Positions 50,311 through 61,069 of a stretch of 64,000 nt of DNA are shown piece after piece. A program made the translations under genes and the position numbers. Source of the stretch: Spirodela intermedia. Lineage: Eukaryota > Streptophyta > Magnoliopsida > Alismatales > Araceae. Position 1 is the first letter of the stretch. Each line of letters starts with the position of its first letter. Location: assembly GCA_902729315.2 (NCBI GenBank), contig LR746276.1, positions 659,169-723,168 of the forward strand, read 5' to 3'. The notes under the pieces are model-generated. The model did no database searches and was not told the DNA's origin. It saw nothing but the letters and a program-made list of their open reading frames with translations.

Positions 50311-53190
50311 TGGGTATCATAATAAGCTCTACAATCTAAATCTACATTTATAGATGTCTTGAAGTAAATCAACTCATATTAATGATGATAATACTCTTAA
50401 AGTATGTCTTTTCTCAAAATCAGTCTTTATTCAATTTTAAGAATAGATAGATTAAAGATTTGAAGAGGTCAATGATACATTAAAATAGCTTTAGGATGAA
50501 AGACTACATTAGAAAGTCATTCATGCCCTCAGAAAGATCAAGAATCCAAACATCCTCAAAGAGTGACCTCTAATGAAACTTCATTAGATAATCATTTTAC
50601 ATTTATTTCAAAAAGTTTCAGAACCAAACTTGAAGATGATTATTCTTGAGATTCTCATTTAAAAATTGATTTATCATATTTTAATGGTCATTTAAGAATT
50701 GAAGAGTTGTTTGATTGGTTGGCCAAAGTTCTGTTTTTTTAATATCTGAAGATTTAAGAAGAAAAGTAAGTAAAGTTATTATCATATAAATTGAAAGGTG
50801 ATGCTTTTGCTTGGTGTGAGTAATTATAATCCGCACGTGTTAGACTAGGCAAAGTAACTTATATGAATGTGGGAGAAAATAAAGAAAAAATTGAAATCTT
50901 ATTTTCTACCACTTGATTATGAGCAGATTTTATATTATTATCAAACTATAAACAAGGAAGTTGATATGTTTCTAACTATGTCAAATAACTTTATCATTTA
51001 TCTTTCCAAATTGATTTAACTGAATCTGAATCATATATGACTTTGAGATTTAACAATGGTATCAGATGAGATATAAAAAAATACTAATTATGTAGCCATT
51101 TTTTATGTTTAATTATGTGGTTATGGCAATGGAACATGTTGAGTCATTGCTAAAAAAAGGACTAGAGCTCGAAATCACAATAATCATAATTCAAATTTTC
51201 AACAAGACAGAATGAGATGAATTATTTTTTCTTCAACCCCACAAACTAGATAAACAAAATCTTCAGTAAGATCAGGTATAATAGCACCTCTTGCGCAAGT
51301 TTCAAACACAAAAAAATGATTATACTTTTAATGTCATTCTAAGATGTTATAGTTGTGGTGACAATGAACATAGATCAAACATTTGCCTAGAATGTGACTC
51401 AATTAACCTTCTAGATTATTTTGTGGAAGATGGAGAACATGAGGAGTTAGAAAATAAGTCTATGTTAGAGAAAAATTTATTGAATTTTATACTGGAGACA
51501 CTTTCACATTCACTTGTGATGAAAAGATTGATATATATATATTGAGAAGAGAGGAATATCAATAATGCCACAATGTCTTCAGGATGAGGTGTATGGTTAA
51601 TATTAAGATATATGGTGTCATTATTGATAGTGACAATAGTGAGAATATTGTTTACTCTAGTATCATTTAGAAACTAAGATTGAAGACAGAACCACATCCA
51701 CATCCATATCAAATTGGCTAGATTCAAAAAGATACTAAAATCAAAAGTTCAATGTGATATTGTCGAAAGGATGCTTGTCATATGATCTTAAGAAGATTGT
51801 AACAATTTGATAATGATTTTCCACGCATTGTGGCAAGGATAGTATTTATTTTCTATAAAAATAACCAAAAAATTGTTTTAGACACAATGGGAAACTGATT
51901 TTGCATCATATAGATTTAAAAAGTTGTCTAAAATTATTTCTCATAATGTTACTTTATCATTATGAGAATAAAAAAGGGGAAGTATGTTACTTTATCATAA
52001 TGAATTTCTCAATATACCAGATGATGAATCCAAATTATTTCTAGTTGTCTAAAAAGTCAAAGTTGGCATTCAAATTGATTTAATCGTTTCCAAAATTTAT
52101 TCAAAAAGTGTTTTAAGTGTACAAAATATATTTAATTATCTTTCTCCTATGCGAGATATCCAACATCATATAGATTTAATTCTAAGAGTAATTTTACCAA
52201 ATATGTCACATTATAGGACGAGCTCAAAAGAAAATTGAATTCTTCAAGAACAAGTGAAGAAATTATTAACAAAGAGGCTGATTAAAGAGAGCAAGAGTTC
52301 ATGCTCTGTATCTACATTATATCTTCCAAAAAAAGTCAAAAGTTGTATATGCGTGTCAATAACATAGCTATCAACAAGATTAAAATTAAGTATAGATTTC
52401 TAATTCCACATCTAAATGATATAGTTGACATGTTTGTTGGTTTAAGGATATTTTCAAATTTTGATTTAAAGAGTGAATATCATAAAATCCAAATTCAGTC
52501 AAGACATGAGTGGAAAAATACTTCTAAAATAAACATAGGTATTTACAAATCATTGGTTATGCCTCTTTATTGATCAAATGATTCTTGTACGTTTATGAGA
52601 ATGACAAACCAAATTCTAAACCTTTTATTAAAAAAAATATTATTATTTTCTTTGACAACATTTTGATCTACAATACTACAAGAGGAAGAACATATCAATC
52701 ATTTAAGATTAATATTTCAAGTCTTACAACATAGTGAATTATACATAAATTTGAAGGAATATGATTTCATGACCAATAGTTTGTTGTTCTTAGAATATGC
52801 TGTTATTGCAGATGGGATCAAATAAGATGAAGAAAAAGTAAAAATTATTAATAATGGGTAGTACTAAATAACATATATCATGTTTAAAGTTTTCACTAGT
52901 TAGCATCTTTTTACAGAAGATTTATCAAAAAAATTATTGCAATTACAACTTGTATTATTGAATATATGACAAAGGATAATTTTAAATAGATTGATGAAGT
53001 TGGTAAGAGTTTTGATTAGATTAAAGAGAAATTATATTTTTTTTCCTATTTTAACACTTTTAAATTCTGAAAAATTATTTGAAGTCAAATGTGACGCTTT
53101 GATACTTGGTGTCAAGGCTATGCTATCTTAAGAAGAACGTCATTTAGCTTATTATAGCAAAAAACCTTTTGACAATAGAAAAAGTTAGAT
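50310..53190 (+). mobile_element. Degenerate Ty3/gypsy retrotransposon, relic 2
   Basis: Domains appear in gag-pol order with many stops. Gag lies near 50690-51060 ('YKLKGDAFAWCE', 'LTESESYMTLRFNNGIR'). A CCHC zinc knuckle C-YS-C-GDNE-H-RSNI-C lies near 51350-51390. A protease block near 51610-51730 has 'VIIDSDNSENIV' and 'LKTEPHPHPYQIG'. Reverse transcriptase at 52250-52570 has 'NKIKIKYRFLIPHLNDIVD', 'FSNFDLKSEYHKIQIQ' and 'LVMPLY'. The RNase H junction near 52890-53170 has 'LASFYRRFIKKI'. Homology stops abruptly near 53190, so integrase and the 3' LTR are missing or displaced. Non-functional. Confidence 0.85.
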
Positions 53191-54591
53191 CATTCACTTC
53201 ACAAGGAGAGGCCATAAGAGTCATTCACTTCACAAGGAGAGGTAGTGAAAGTCAATTATCCAACACCACTGTCACCACCATCATCTACCATCACTGTGTC
53301 CACCCACACACCTTTCTTCCGCCGCCTTCATCCACCGCCGTTCGTCATCCAGCCATCATCCATCTGCCATCGCCACCGCTCGCCATCTATCAGCTTTTGT
53401 ATGTCGTCGTTCATCTTTCATTGCCTCCAATCGCCATCCTCCGCCGCCATTGACCGCTACCATTCTCCACCGCCTGCCAATTACACATAGGCCTCGATTC
53501 AAGTCTTCCCCACCATCTTCAGCCTTGCCACCACCATTGGTAACCACCATACAGCCGCCGTCGCGTCCTTGCCGGTGCTCCACCACCAGAAATGCCTTTC
53601 GCCACTCCACCACCATCCGCGCTACCATTCCGCCCCTCTACCTGTTCATAGACCTAAATCGACCCATTTCTCTCAGGCCCAAACTGGCCTTGTTCAATAA
53701 GTCGGTCTAGATCTGTCAGGTTCCTACATACTGGGATCCACCAGGCCCAGCTGCTAAGGATCCGTCAACTTTGAAACAGTCAGGTCTGCCCGACTGAGCC
53801 GATCATCGAACCGCCAGGTTCAAACTGCCGGCTGACCCTGTTGCTCGTGGGTGAACAGTCAACATACATATTGTCAACGGTCAACGGTCAAGGGCAATGT
53901 TTAATGTTCCTGTTAACGGTCAATACTTTGCCAATTTCAACAATTGAGGATCCAGCTTCAACACATGTTCCTCCACAGACGATCACCCATTTCGGTGGTA
54001 AAGTTATCACTAAACCCGCTTTCTTTATAAATTGAGTAATTTTTTTATTTAATATATTATGTTGTAATATTTGACTTCGTGTGATCCCTAGATAAGTTTA
54101 TCATTTCCATCGCTATTGGTGAGAGTATAGAGAGGACCCATTTGATTTGCATCTAGTCGATTTATTGATAATAGTGTCCTGATCTCATGCGATTTCTTAC
54201 TTGTGTCAATCAGATTTATTTCGATCATACCTTCATAAAATTTCTTAGACTTATAGATCCAATGAGTCAATTAGACTACTTATTTAGGGTTAGTCTAGTC
54301 ATTTCTCACCCTTCTCGTGTGAGTTGCAGTAATGTACGCGCTCGCCGATCGGCGCACAGCGGCTCTCACCTTCTCATGCACCGTCATGGAGTTACGAGTG
54401 AGTCGCGGTAGACGAGCTCGGCGCCTATGCCGTGCGCCCCATGGGCAGTGCAGGCGAGGAGGAGAAGAAGAAGATGATGATAATGATGAGGAGCACGGCC
54501 GCTGGCTGAGGAGATGGCATCTTCCCCGACGGAACCAGCGGCGACGGAGGACTTGATCCGCTAAGGATGCACAGAAGCTGTTCGACAAATT
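53190..54591. other. Unassigned region between gypsy relic 2 and copy B
   Basis: The first part (53190-53720) starts with a short direct repeat ('tcattcacttcacaaggagag', twice) and is rich in CCACC/GCC triplets, giving chance low-complexity ORFs. Around 53820-53950, GTCAACGGTCAA-type repeats resemble LTR-element DNA. A GC-rich, triplet-rich stretch (54327-54590) has no recognised protein on either strand. It abuts the duplicated CCT sequence. Confidence 0.5.
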
Positions 54592-55040
54592 GCTCCGACA
54601 TCATCAGGACGGGACTATAACCAGTACGTGATGCGAAACCTGGCCCGCGGGTGCTCCCGCAAGGACCTCGGGGTCAGCTATCAAAAGGAACGAGAGCTCC
54701 TCTCCTTCAGAAGTCTCTGTCTCCCCCGGAGCGGACGCTGGCTGAAGGGCCTGTGCCCTCTTCTTCTTTCTTGTCTTCATTTCCGGAGAAGCAGCTGAGG
54801 ATGAATATGTGAATAACCAGGTAGTGACAGAAAGTAAGGGAGCATCGAGAAAGTGGGGAAGAAGCTTCGTATTAGCTCAGCCCATCAAAATTTCTAGAAA
54901 AAAAAGGAAAGAAAAAACAGTGTTTGATCAATCTAAAAGGAGATTCCATCCCTTATTGGTTGATCTCCATTCAGTCCATAAAGGGGGGCTTTGAGCTATC
55001 CCAATATGAATCCTGGGTAGGTGGGTAAGGGGGGGGGGGG

Positions 55041-55105
<65 letters not shown>

Positions 55106-55270
55106 CTGAGCTCCGTAGGCAGCCCGTAAGTTAACATCCTTTTCTGCAGTCGCACACTGTAGCCAAGACCGCCGGGATGCACCACGACGAGTGGGTGGAG
55201 AACGCCGACCGTTGGGTCGCCGGCTTCCTCGAGAAGTTCGAGGAAGGCTGCCACATTATGGTAACTTGAT

Positions 55271-55309
<39 letters not shown>

Positions 55310-55433
55310 GCCCACAGAGAGATCCTTCTTCATGTGACAGGAAATCGCTATCAGAGATCGGATCCAGGAGCACCTGAAGAGGCAGCAACTGAGACCGCTC
55401 TCCGGCTGGATGTCGGAGACGGTCTCCTTTTGA
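54592..55433 (+). pseudogene. Truncated CCT pseudogene (exons 5-8), copy B
   Basis: A copy of the 3' third of CCT, starting inside exon 5 with a small deletion. Exon 5 keeps '[12 protein letters not shown]', but the downstream splice site has changed (no GC donor). Exon 6 has lost its acceptor (TTTCAG is now TTTCCG) and its donor (AAGGTT is now AAGCTT), and carries an in-frame TGA. Exon 7 (55150-55260) and exon 8 (55341-55433) are open with intact splice sites. I count two differences from the parent in each (111 and 93 bases). There is no catalytic domain and no start, so no enzyme can be made. Confidence 0.9.
55038..55101. repeat. Compound (GT)n(GA)n microsatellite in pseudo-CCT intron 6
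   Basis: A G-run, then GT repeats, then GA repeats. The parent intron in copy A has only a short GA tract here (44335-44353), so the repeat expanded or changed after duplication. Confidence 0.92.
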
Positions 55434-57477
55434 TGTGCTTACCTTTGTGGAGAGTCAGTCCACAGCCGCGGCGGGGATTGATTGACCTTCAGACAGACTG
55501 TGAGTTCCTCTATGCTCGCTCTTCCTTTTTCGTGGGTCTCTCTCTCTCTCTCTCTCTTCCCTTCCTCCTCTCTAGGGAGTAATGGGCCACAGAAGCCCGA
55601 ATTGGTTGAGTTGTACCCCACCTAGACCATTCTTCTGTTCTCACCTTCTTCTTCTTCATCTTCTTGTTTTGCTGCTTCTCTCTCCTTTTTCTCCTTCTTA
55701 CTCTCCTTCCACGACCTCTTTTTCTCTCTCCTCACGCTCAGCCGTCAAAAGAGATAAAACGAGTGATTAGAATTTGGGCGGTTTAAGGCGCGAAGTTGAT
55801 TTACATACATTTTCTCAGGTTATTGGGCCGATAATGCGTTGAAAAATAAGACAAACGGCCTGGTCCATTTGATTTAGGTTTCGGATCATCCTTTACCGTT
55901 CCGTTATGTTTTCGGGTCTAGTTGGTTGGGTCCAGGTCTGGTGTTAAATATATTTGTTTGGTTTTGGCCCGAGTCTGGTATTAAAGATATCCGCTTCGTT
56001 TTGGTCCGGGTCTTGTATAAATGAGATCCGTCCGTTTTTGTTCGGGTCCGGTTGAAATTATCCGTTTTGTTTTCATTTGGCCCTGGTTTTAAAACATATC
56101 CTTCTATCTTGGATCCAATACGCCTAAAACTTGAAGCCCACAAACTTTAAATTCGAGCCCATTAGCGTGATCAAGTACTCTTTAATTTCAGGCCAAATTA
56201 TAAATCTATTTCTCATTTAACCTCAATTAAATCAAGATAAAATGCAAAGGTATTTCATATTGTTATTTGGTAAGTACTAACTAAATCTGAACACCCAAAT
56301 TATTTCATTTTCTTAGTTTATTTTTGAAATACTTAGAATCACATTTATGCATTTTTATACTATTGAAAATGTCTAAATTATTCTTCACATGTTTGTGGTC
56401 ATCATCAAAACACATAAGCCATTAGGTGCCTTGCACTGTCAACCTCCCACTCTTTCTCTCCAACCTCACTCGTTTCAAACCACAATAAGTCAAAGGAGAC
56501 TTGGCCCTTATCACAGACCAAGATAACCCTAGGGAGGCAACTTCATCATGCGATTATGGTATGCATAAGGGCAAAATGACACCCATGCCCCTAATAGAGA
56601 AGAACATTCTCCATCCTTAACAGACAGCTCTAGGGATCAAATTGTGCTTCTTGGCCTCCACTCTCAAATACCAACACTTATGCCTCAAGAGTCAGCACCT
56701 GTAACTCCATAACGAGTTACACCAGAGCTTCAGGGAACTGAAGATCAACAAGACATCTAAGTCAACTTATTGGGTTTAACAAGACTCAGTGTTATATGGA
56801 GCTAGCATCTCTTTGAGTTTGAAGATTTCTTTGGGGAGTTCCTGACCAACACACAATGAGGATATGGAGCAGTTCAAATGAATGCCCCTTGTACATCAGT
56901 TGGGTGGAGCAGGAATAGTCAACGGCCAGACCAGCTTTGAAAGCTAACATGGATCCGTGGTCCCAAGCCAGGTAGATGACATTTGAATGCAAGAGTTATG
57001 GAGTAGGTTGAAATGGGTCCCTAGCGTAGCGGTCAGTAAACACACAAGGCTGAAATGGGTGCTATGCAGAGCAGGTTTTAGGTGGGCAAACCAAATGTCT
57101 ATGAAGCATCGAGATGGTTAGCTGCAAGTGTACACAGAAGCCCTGGTTGGTTCCTTCTTCCCGGGCTTGGGCTTCAGAAACTAAGTCCAGGAATTGACTA
57201 AGCCCGGCCCGTCTTTGTCCCTGTCTGGACCGAGTCCTTGTTTATCCGTGTCCAAGTGGCACCCCGCAGAGACCGTCAACGTTTCACACTGTGTTGACCA
57301 GTCTTCTGTGCTCACCCATTTACACCATTGACCTGCATATGCGTACCGGGATGGCTCCCTCCTCTTGACGACTCGTCAGCGCTGGGGTGGGAAAGCGCTT
57401 CACGGCATCCTGCAATAATCGCGTTGACAAAGTCACCCATCGCCCCAACCATCTCCCTGTCCCCTGTCCCCCCCCCA

Positions 57478-57511
<34 letters not shown>

Positions 57512-57829
57512 ACCTCGCTGGCTGGGTTGACGTCCAAACCATCTCTCTGCCTCACCGTCGATGAAGATCGAATTGAGTGACCGGACGAGGGAGGAACCGA
57601 TGATCGTTTAAGGATAAGCGGAGGCTTCGCCTGAGGGCAACTTTGTATTTATAGGCCCACTGGTTCAAATCAGATTACTCTAGAAGGTTCCGTAGAAACA
57701 ACAGGCCACTGACTACAGTGGCTGACCTTGTTAAGGGCACCGATTGACTATCCCTGAACCTCGTCAAAGCCTGGATCTGAGACCCCCTGTCTCCACCTTA
57801 TGGTCCCATCATCCACAGAGAGAGAGAGG

Positions 57830-57876
<47 letters not shown>

Positions 57877-58108
57877 ATACATGGTACGGTGATAGATATT
57901 CGGCAGACTTGTGCACCGATTGACTGCGGGTGGCGTTTGTAGTACCCCTTATACTGCGCATTGGATCAGGCGGGGAATTCATTCCCAGTACGATTCATCA
58001 GAGAATGGGGGACTGCCCTGTGGGAGATCACATGGTGCCATTGGCGGAGCTCCACGCGGAGGCCACCGTCGGCCAAGTCTGTTCACGTCTTAAGGCTATT
58101 AGTCATCT

Positions 58109-58152
<44 letters not shown>

Positions 58153-58234
58153 GTTAATGAGAAGGGCCCTTCCTAACAACTATGCCTGATCCTCAGAGCG
58201 TTCGGAGCTTTGCCCTCCACAGTGCCTGGTTACT
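55434..58234. other. Pseudo-CCT to GRP-B intergenic region
   Basis: No gene is seen. It holds CT tracts at about 55539-55556, 57486-57511 and 58113-58151, and a GA tract at 57825-57872. Blocks shared with copies A and C lie at 56583-56700 and 57100-57700. The 5.6-kb-scale collinearity with 44695-47470 is clear. Confidence 0.6.
55905..56100. repeat. Degenerate ~40-45-bp minisatellite, copy B only
   Basis: Imperfect repeats of the form 'cgttttggtccgggtc(t/c)ggt(a/t)ttaaa.atatcc' occur about four or five times. Copy A retains only a single remnant near 45095-45130 ('tttcgggtctggctttaaag'), so the array expanded in B or collapsed in A. Confidence 0.7.
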
Positions 58235-58242
58235 TATAAATA
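58235..58242 (+). promoter_or_regulatory. TATA box of GRP-B
   Basis: TATAAATA lies 70 bases upstream of the ATG at 58305, in a promoter highly similar to that of GRP-A. Confidence 0.8.
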
Positions 58243-58304
58243 GACCAGCGCATCAGCGTCTTCTCGGCAACCTCATCCTCGTCTTTCTCCTCTTCTCCGG
58301 CGAG

Positions 58305-58904
58305 ATGGCTTCCAAGGCTTTGCCCCTGCTGGGCTTCCTCCTGATCGCCATGCTCCTCGTCTCCGCGGCTGTCGACGCAAAAGACAGCAAGGATAAGGAA
58401 ACAAGTTCGTTCTTATACCCTCCCCTTTCCCCCTCCCCCTCACATATTGTCCTCGCTGTTGCGTCCATGCTGCTGAGACTTCACGTTTCAGGAGCTCCTA
58501 GAGTTTCTCAGGCTAACACAGAAGCTTTTTCATTGCCATGATGCTGAGACTCCACGTTTTAGGAGCTCCCAGAGTTTGTCAGGCTAACGCAGGAGCTTTT
58601 TCGATCCCATGCAGAGATCTCCGTCGACCAGGGTGGCGGCTTTCCGTACCCCGGCGGGGGAGGCGGCGGTGGCGGCTACCCGTACCCGGGAGGCGGCGGC
58701 GGCTACCCGTACCCAGGGGGCGGCGGCGGCGGATACCCGTACCCGGGGGGCGGCGGCGGCTACCCGTACCCGGGGGGCGGCGGCGGCGGCGGTGGCTACC
58801 CGCCCTGGTGGCGCTGCCGCTACCGTTGCTGCAATAGGTTCCGCTACAACTGTTGGTGTTGCAGCCGGAAGGAGTACATGGCTGCTGCGGAGAAGCACAA
58901 CTGA
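58305..58904 (+). CDS. Secreted glycine/cysteine-rich protein, copy B (GRP-B)
   Basis: Two exons, 58305-58404 and 58615-58904, join in frame to 129 residues. The signal peptide is nearly identical to GRP-A (MASKALPLLGFLLIAMLLVS, then AAVDA). The linker 'KDSKDKETKISVDQ' differs by two residues. The Gly tract (about 40-97) is much longer, with one FPYP and four YPYP blocks separated by runs of five to eight Gly, then YPPWW. The C terminus keeps the exact C-x3-CC-x6-C-x-CC spacing (residues 101-116), although the residues between the cysteines have changed (Arg/His in A, Asn/Phe/Tyr in B), and ends 'SRKEYMAAAEKHN'. Probably a cell-wall protein of the GRP family (PF07172). The conserved frame, splice sites and Cys spacing indicate it is intact and probably under selection. 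Confidence 0.88.
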
Positions 58905-60190
58905 GAAGACTGCCTTCGGCCTGCGGCCGCCGAAGCTGGGAGGTGGCCTTCGCGCTCGACGCGGCGCAGGGCCCCTCTTAAATAAAATGCCCCGTAGAGG
59001 CGAGCATGCACGCGCTTGTACTGATACGTTAGCTTTTTAATGTTGTCAGGTGTGGATTCGCTGTCTTCTGATATAACGAACGGTTAGAAAGTGGTTGCGT
59101 TGAAGGGTGTCAGTGGGGTGGGGCCGAACTTCGCCGAGTGAAAGGGGCCGGTACCCTGTGTGTGTGAGTGAGTGAGTGTGTGAGAGCGAGAGAGAGAGAG
59201 ACAGATTGTCAAGTGGGTGATAGAGGATGGGGTCTCGCCCATGGCGCTAGATGGACGAATCGTCCTTGTAAAACCATAGATGGATGTATTGTAGTTTGAA
59301 TTTTTCTGAATCCTAAAAATATATTATTGGATATTACTTTTAAATTTTGTCCAAAACTAATACACGGTTTGATGATTAATTATTACTTAATCCTATCATT
59401 GACTAATTAACATGAGCACACTATGCATGGTGCTTCGTGTTACATTAATATAAGTAATATATATATTTTTTATTTTTACAGGTTTTTTGTGCTTGTTATA
59501 CTTTTGCTGACCGTGCAACATGGAGTGTCTCTCTAAGAAGGTATCTCCTTTCGGCAATTTAACATAATATTAAATTAGCTTAAATCGTAATCTAGAATAT
59601 TCATTTGTATATTTAATAGAGCCCATGTAATTTACCACAGAAAACTTGTATTAATTTTAGGATGATATACCTATAAATTAACTTTATAGAAGAACAAAAA
59701 CTATTTTCAATTTTATGATTAAAAATATTTCTTATTAAGAAATTTGGAAATGTATTAACTAGATGGTTTATTTTGAAGGCTAATTACTTCAAGCAGAAAA
59801 AACAAAAACTTTCATTTGAGAAATTCCACAACTTCAAATTTAGAAAATATGAATATTTTTATTAGTAGGCTTTTATGTCATATTTGGAGACCCAACTAAT
59901 AAATCATAATTACCATCAGATTGCAATAAAAAACAACTTTTGGTGGCCTAGATGACAAAGATTATTTCAATTTTTTTCCTTAAATATGGCAACATTGGAG
60001 AGTCACATGTTGCTTATTTTTGAAATATGTTTGTGATGATATAATTAATACCTAACCAACTGATACAATGAACCTTTTCTCTAACATCCTCAAAGTCGTG
60101 AGATTGGAATTGAATCAAGCATGATGCAGCATTGGAGATAATTGCCCAAAATCAACATGTGAGAGTCAATGTGCCACCTGGGATGCCCTC
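58905..60190. other. GRP-B downstream region
   Basis: No gene is seen. Contains a GTGTGAGTGAG/GAGA repeat at 59155-59201 and a long AT-rich stretch collinear with copy A. Confidence 0.55.
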
Positions 60191-60640
60191 CTCTATCGAA
60201 AGGGGGCGCAATCTGTTGGCGCGAGACTATCTTCTTCATGAGGTCATATTCTGCATGGAAATTCAACTAGGTGAGGAACTTGAAGATGGCAAAGGCCGGC
60301 CTGGGCATTGCTAGGATGGAGGGGCACACCAAACCATCTTCTGATAGCACGAAAACAATTTTTGGCTTCAATGCCACCTTTTTTTTGCCAAACCCAAAGG
60401 CAACTTCTAGAGACACTACCATTGCTGCTAACAAGGATCTGATTTGGTAGCAAAGCTCAAACTTTCTCTTTAAGTCGTTGATGTGCACAACCCTTATGTG
60501 AGTTGACAATGCTGTCACCAAGGTGTTGACCATACTAGCAGACAAAAATATGAGGACAATGATAGAGTCAAAAATGATATCTTCCTCTACTAGAATTTGG
60601 ATGGGGTACTGATAAGTCTTTATTATCATGAGTTAATAGT
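60190..60640 (-). pseudogene. Aspartic-protease (A1, pepsin-like) C-terminal relic, copy B
   Basis: Minus-strand translation reads through ~120 residues. In order it gives 'EEDIIFDS' followed by 'FLSASMVNTLVTALSTHI' (second catalytic-lobe region, where DSGT is replaced by DSII), 'DLKRKFELCYQI', 'VAFGFGKKKVAL', 'FVLSEDGLVCPSILAMPRPAF' split around 60340, and after a TAG 'LNFHAEYDLMKKIVS'. The order and spacing match the C-terminal half of nepenthesin/nucellin-type plant aspartic proteases. The second catalytic Asp motif is damaged, a stop interrupts it, and no N-terminal half is present, so this is a relic. A shorter counterpart lies at 49420-49690. Confidence 0.75.
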
Positions 60641-61069
60641 TAGTAAATAATATAGTTTTAGCCTTAACTCATGATAGATAGACTTATATTTATGTTGAAG
60701 TGTGAAAAGTGATTTTCAATTGATTAACATGAATTTTTGGCTAATTATGTGATTTTTTATAAATTTATATGATTTTTATAGTCTTATTTTTAAGATAAAT
60801 GAAGAAAAATAAATAAAAATAAAAATATAGCAAAATGGGGGGACCCACTAGTCAGTCAGGCCCACAAGCGAGTCAGAAGCACATCAAGGAGGAGCCATGA
60901 GTAGAGGCTCGTGCGACTAGGACCAATGAGGGCACGTGTGCACCACTCTCCTTCCACGTCAATGGTGGCCAGCCGGTTGTGAGGCAAAGAGTCATCGTAC
61001 AAGTGGGAGAAAGGGACTCATTGCTTGCAAATATAATATTATTATATATTCTTTCAAAATTTTGGCACA
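60641..61069. other. Intergenic DNA between protease relic and dispersed repeat
   Basis: AT-rich sequence, then a GC-richer stretch near 60840-61010. Nothing is recognisable as a gene. Confidence 0.5.

Larger units (their letters stand above)
54592..60640 (+). repeat. Segmental duplication copy B (CCT pseudogene, GRP-B, protease relic)
   Basis: Collinear with copy A (43920-49700). GRP start-to-start distance between A and B is 10,756 bases. Removing the intervening ~4.9 kb (gypsy relic 2 plus unassigned DNA) leaves a unit of roughly 5.9 kb. Copy B keeps more of the antisense protease relic than copy A. Confidence 0.88.

Noticed and set aside
53169-53710. Pro/Ser/His-rich ORFs at 53.2-53.7 kb
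   Set aside because: Low-complexity reading of CCACC/GCC triplet repeats, unsupported by any family and located in transposon-like DNA.
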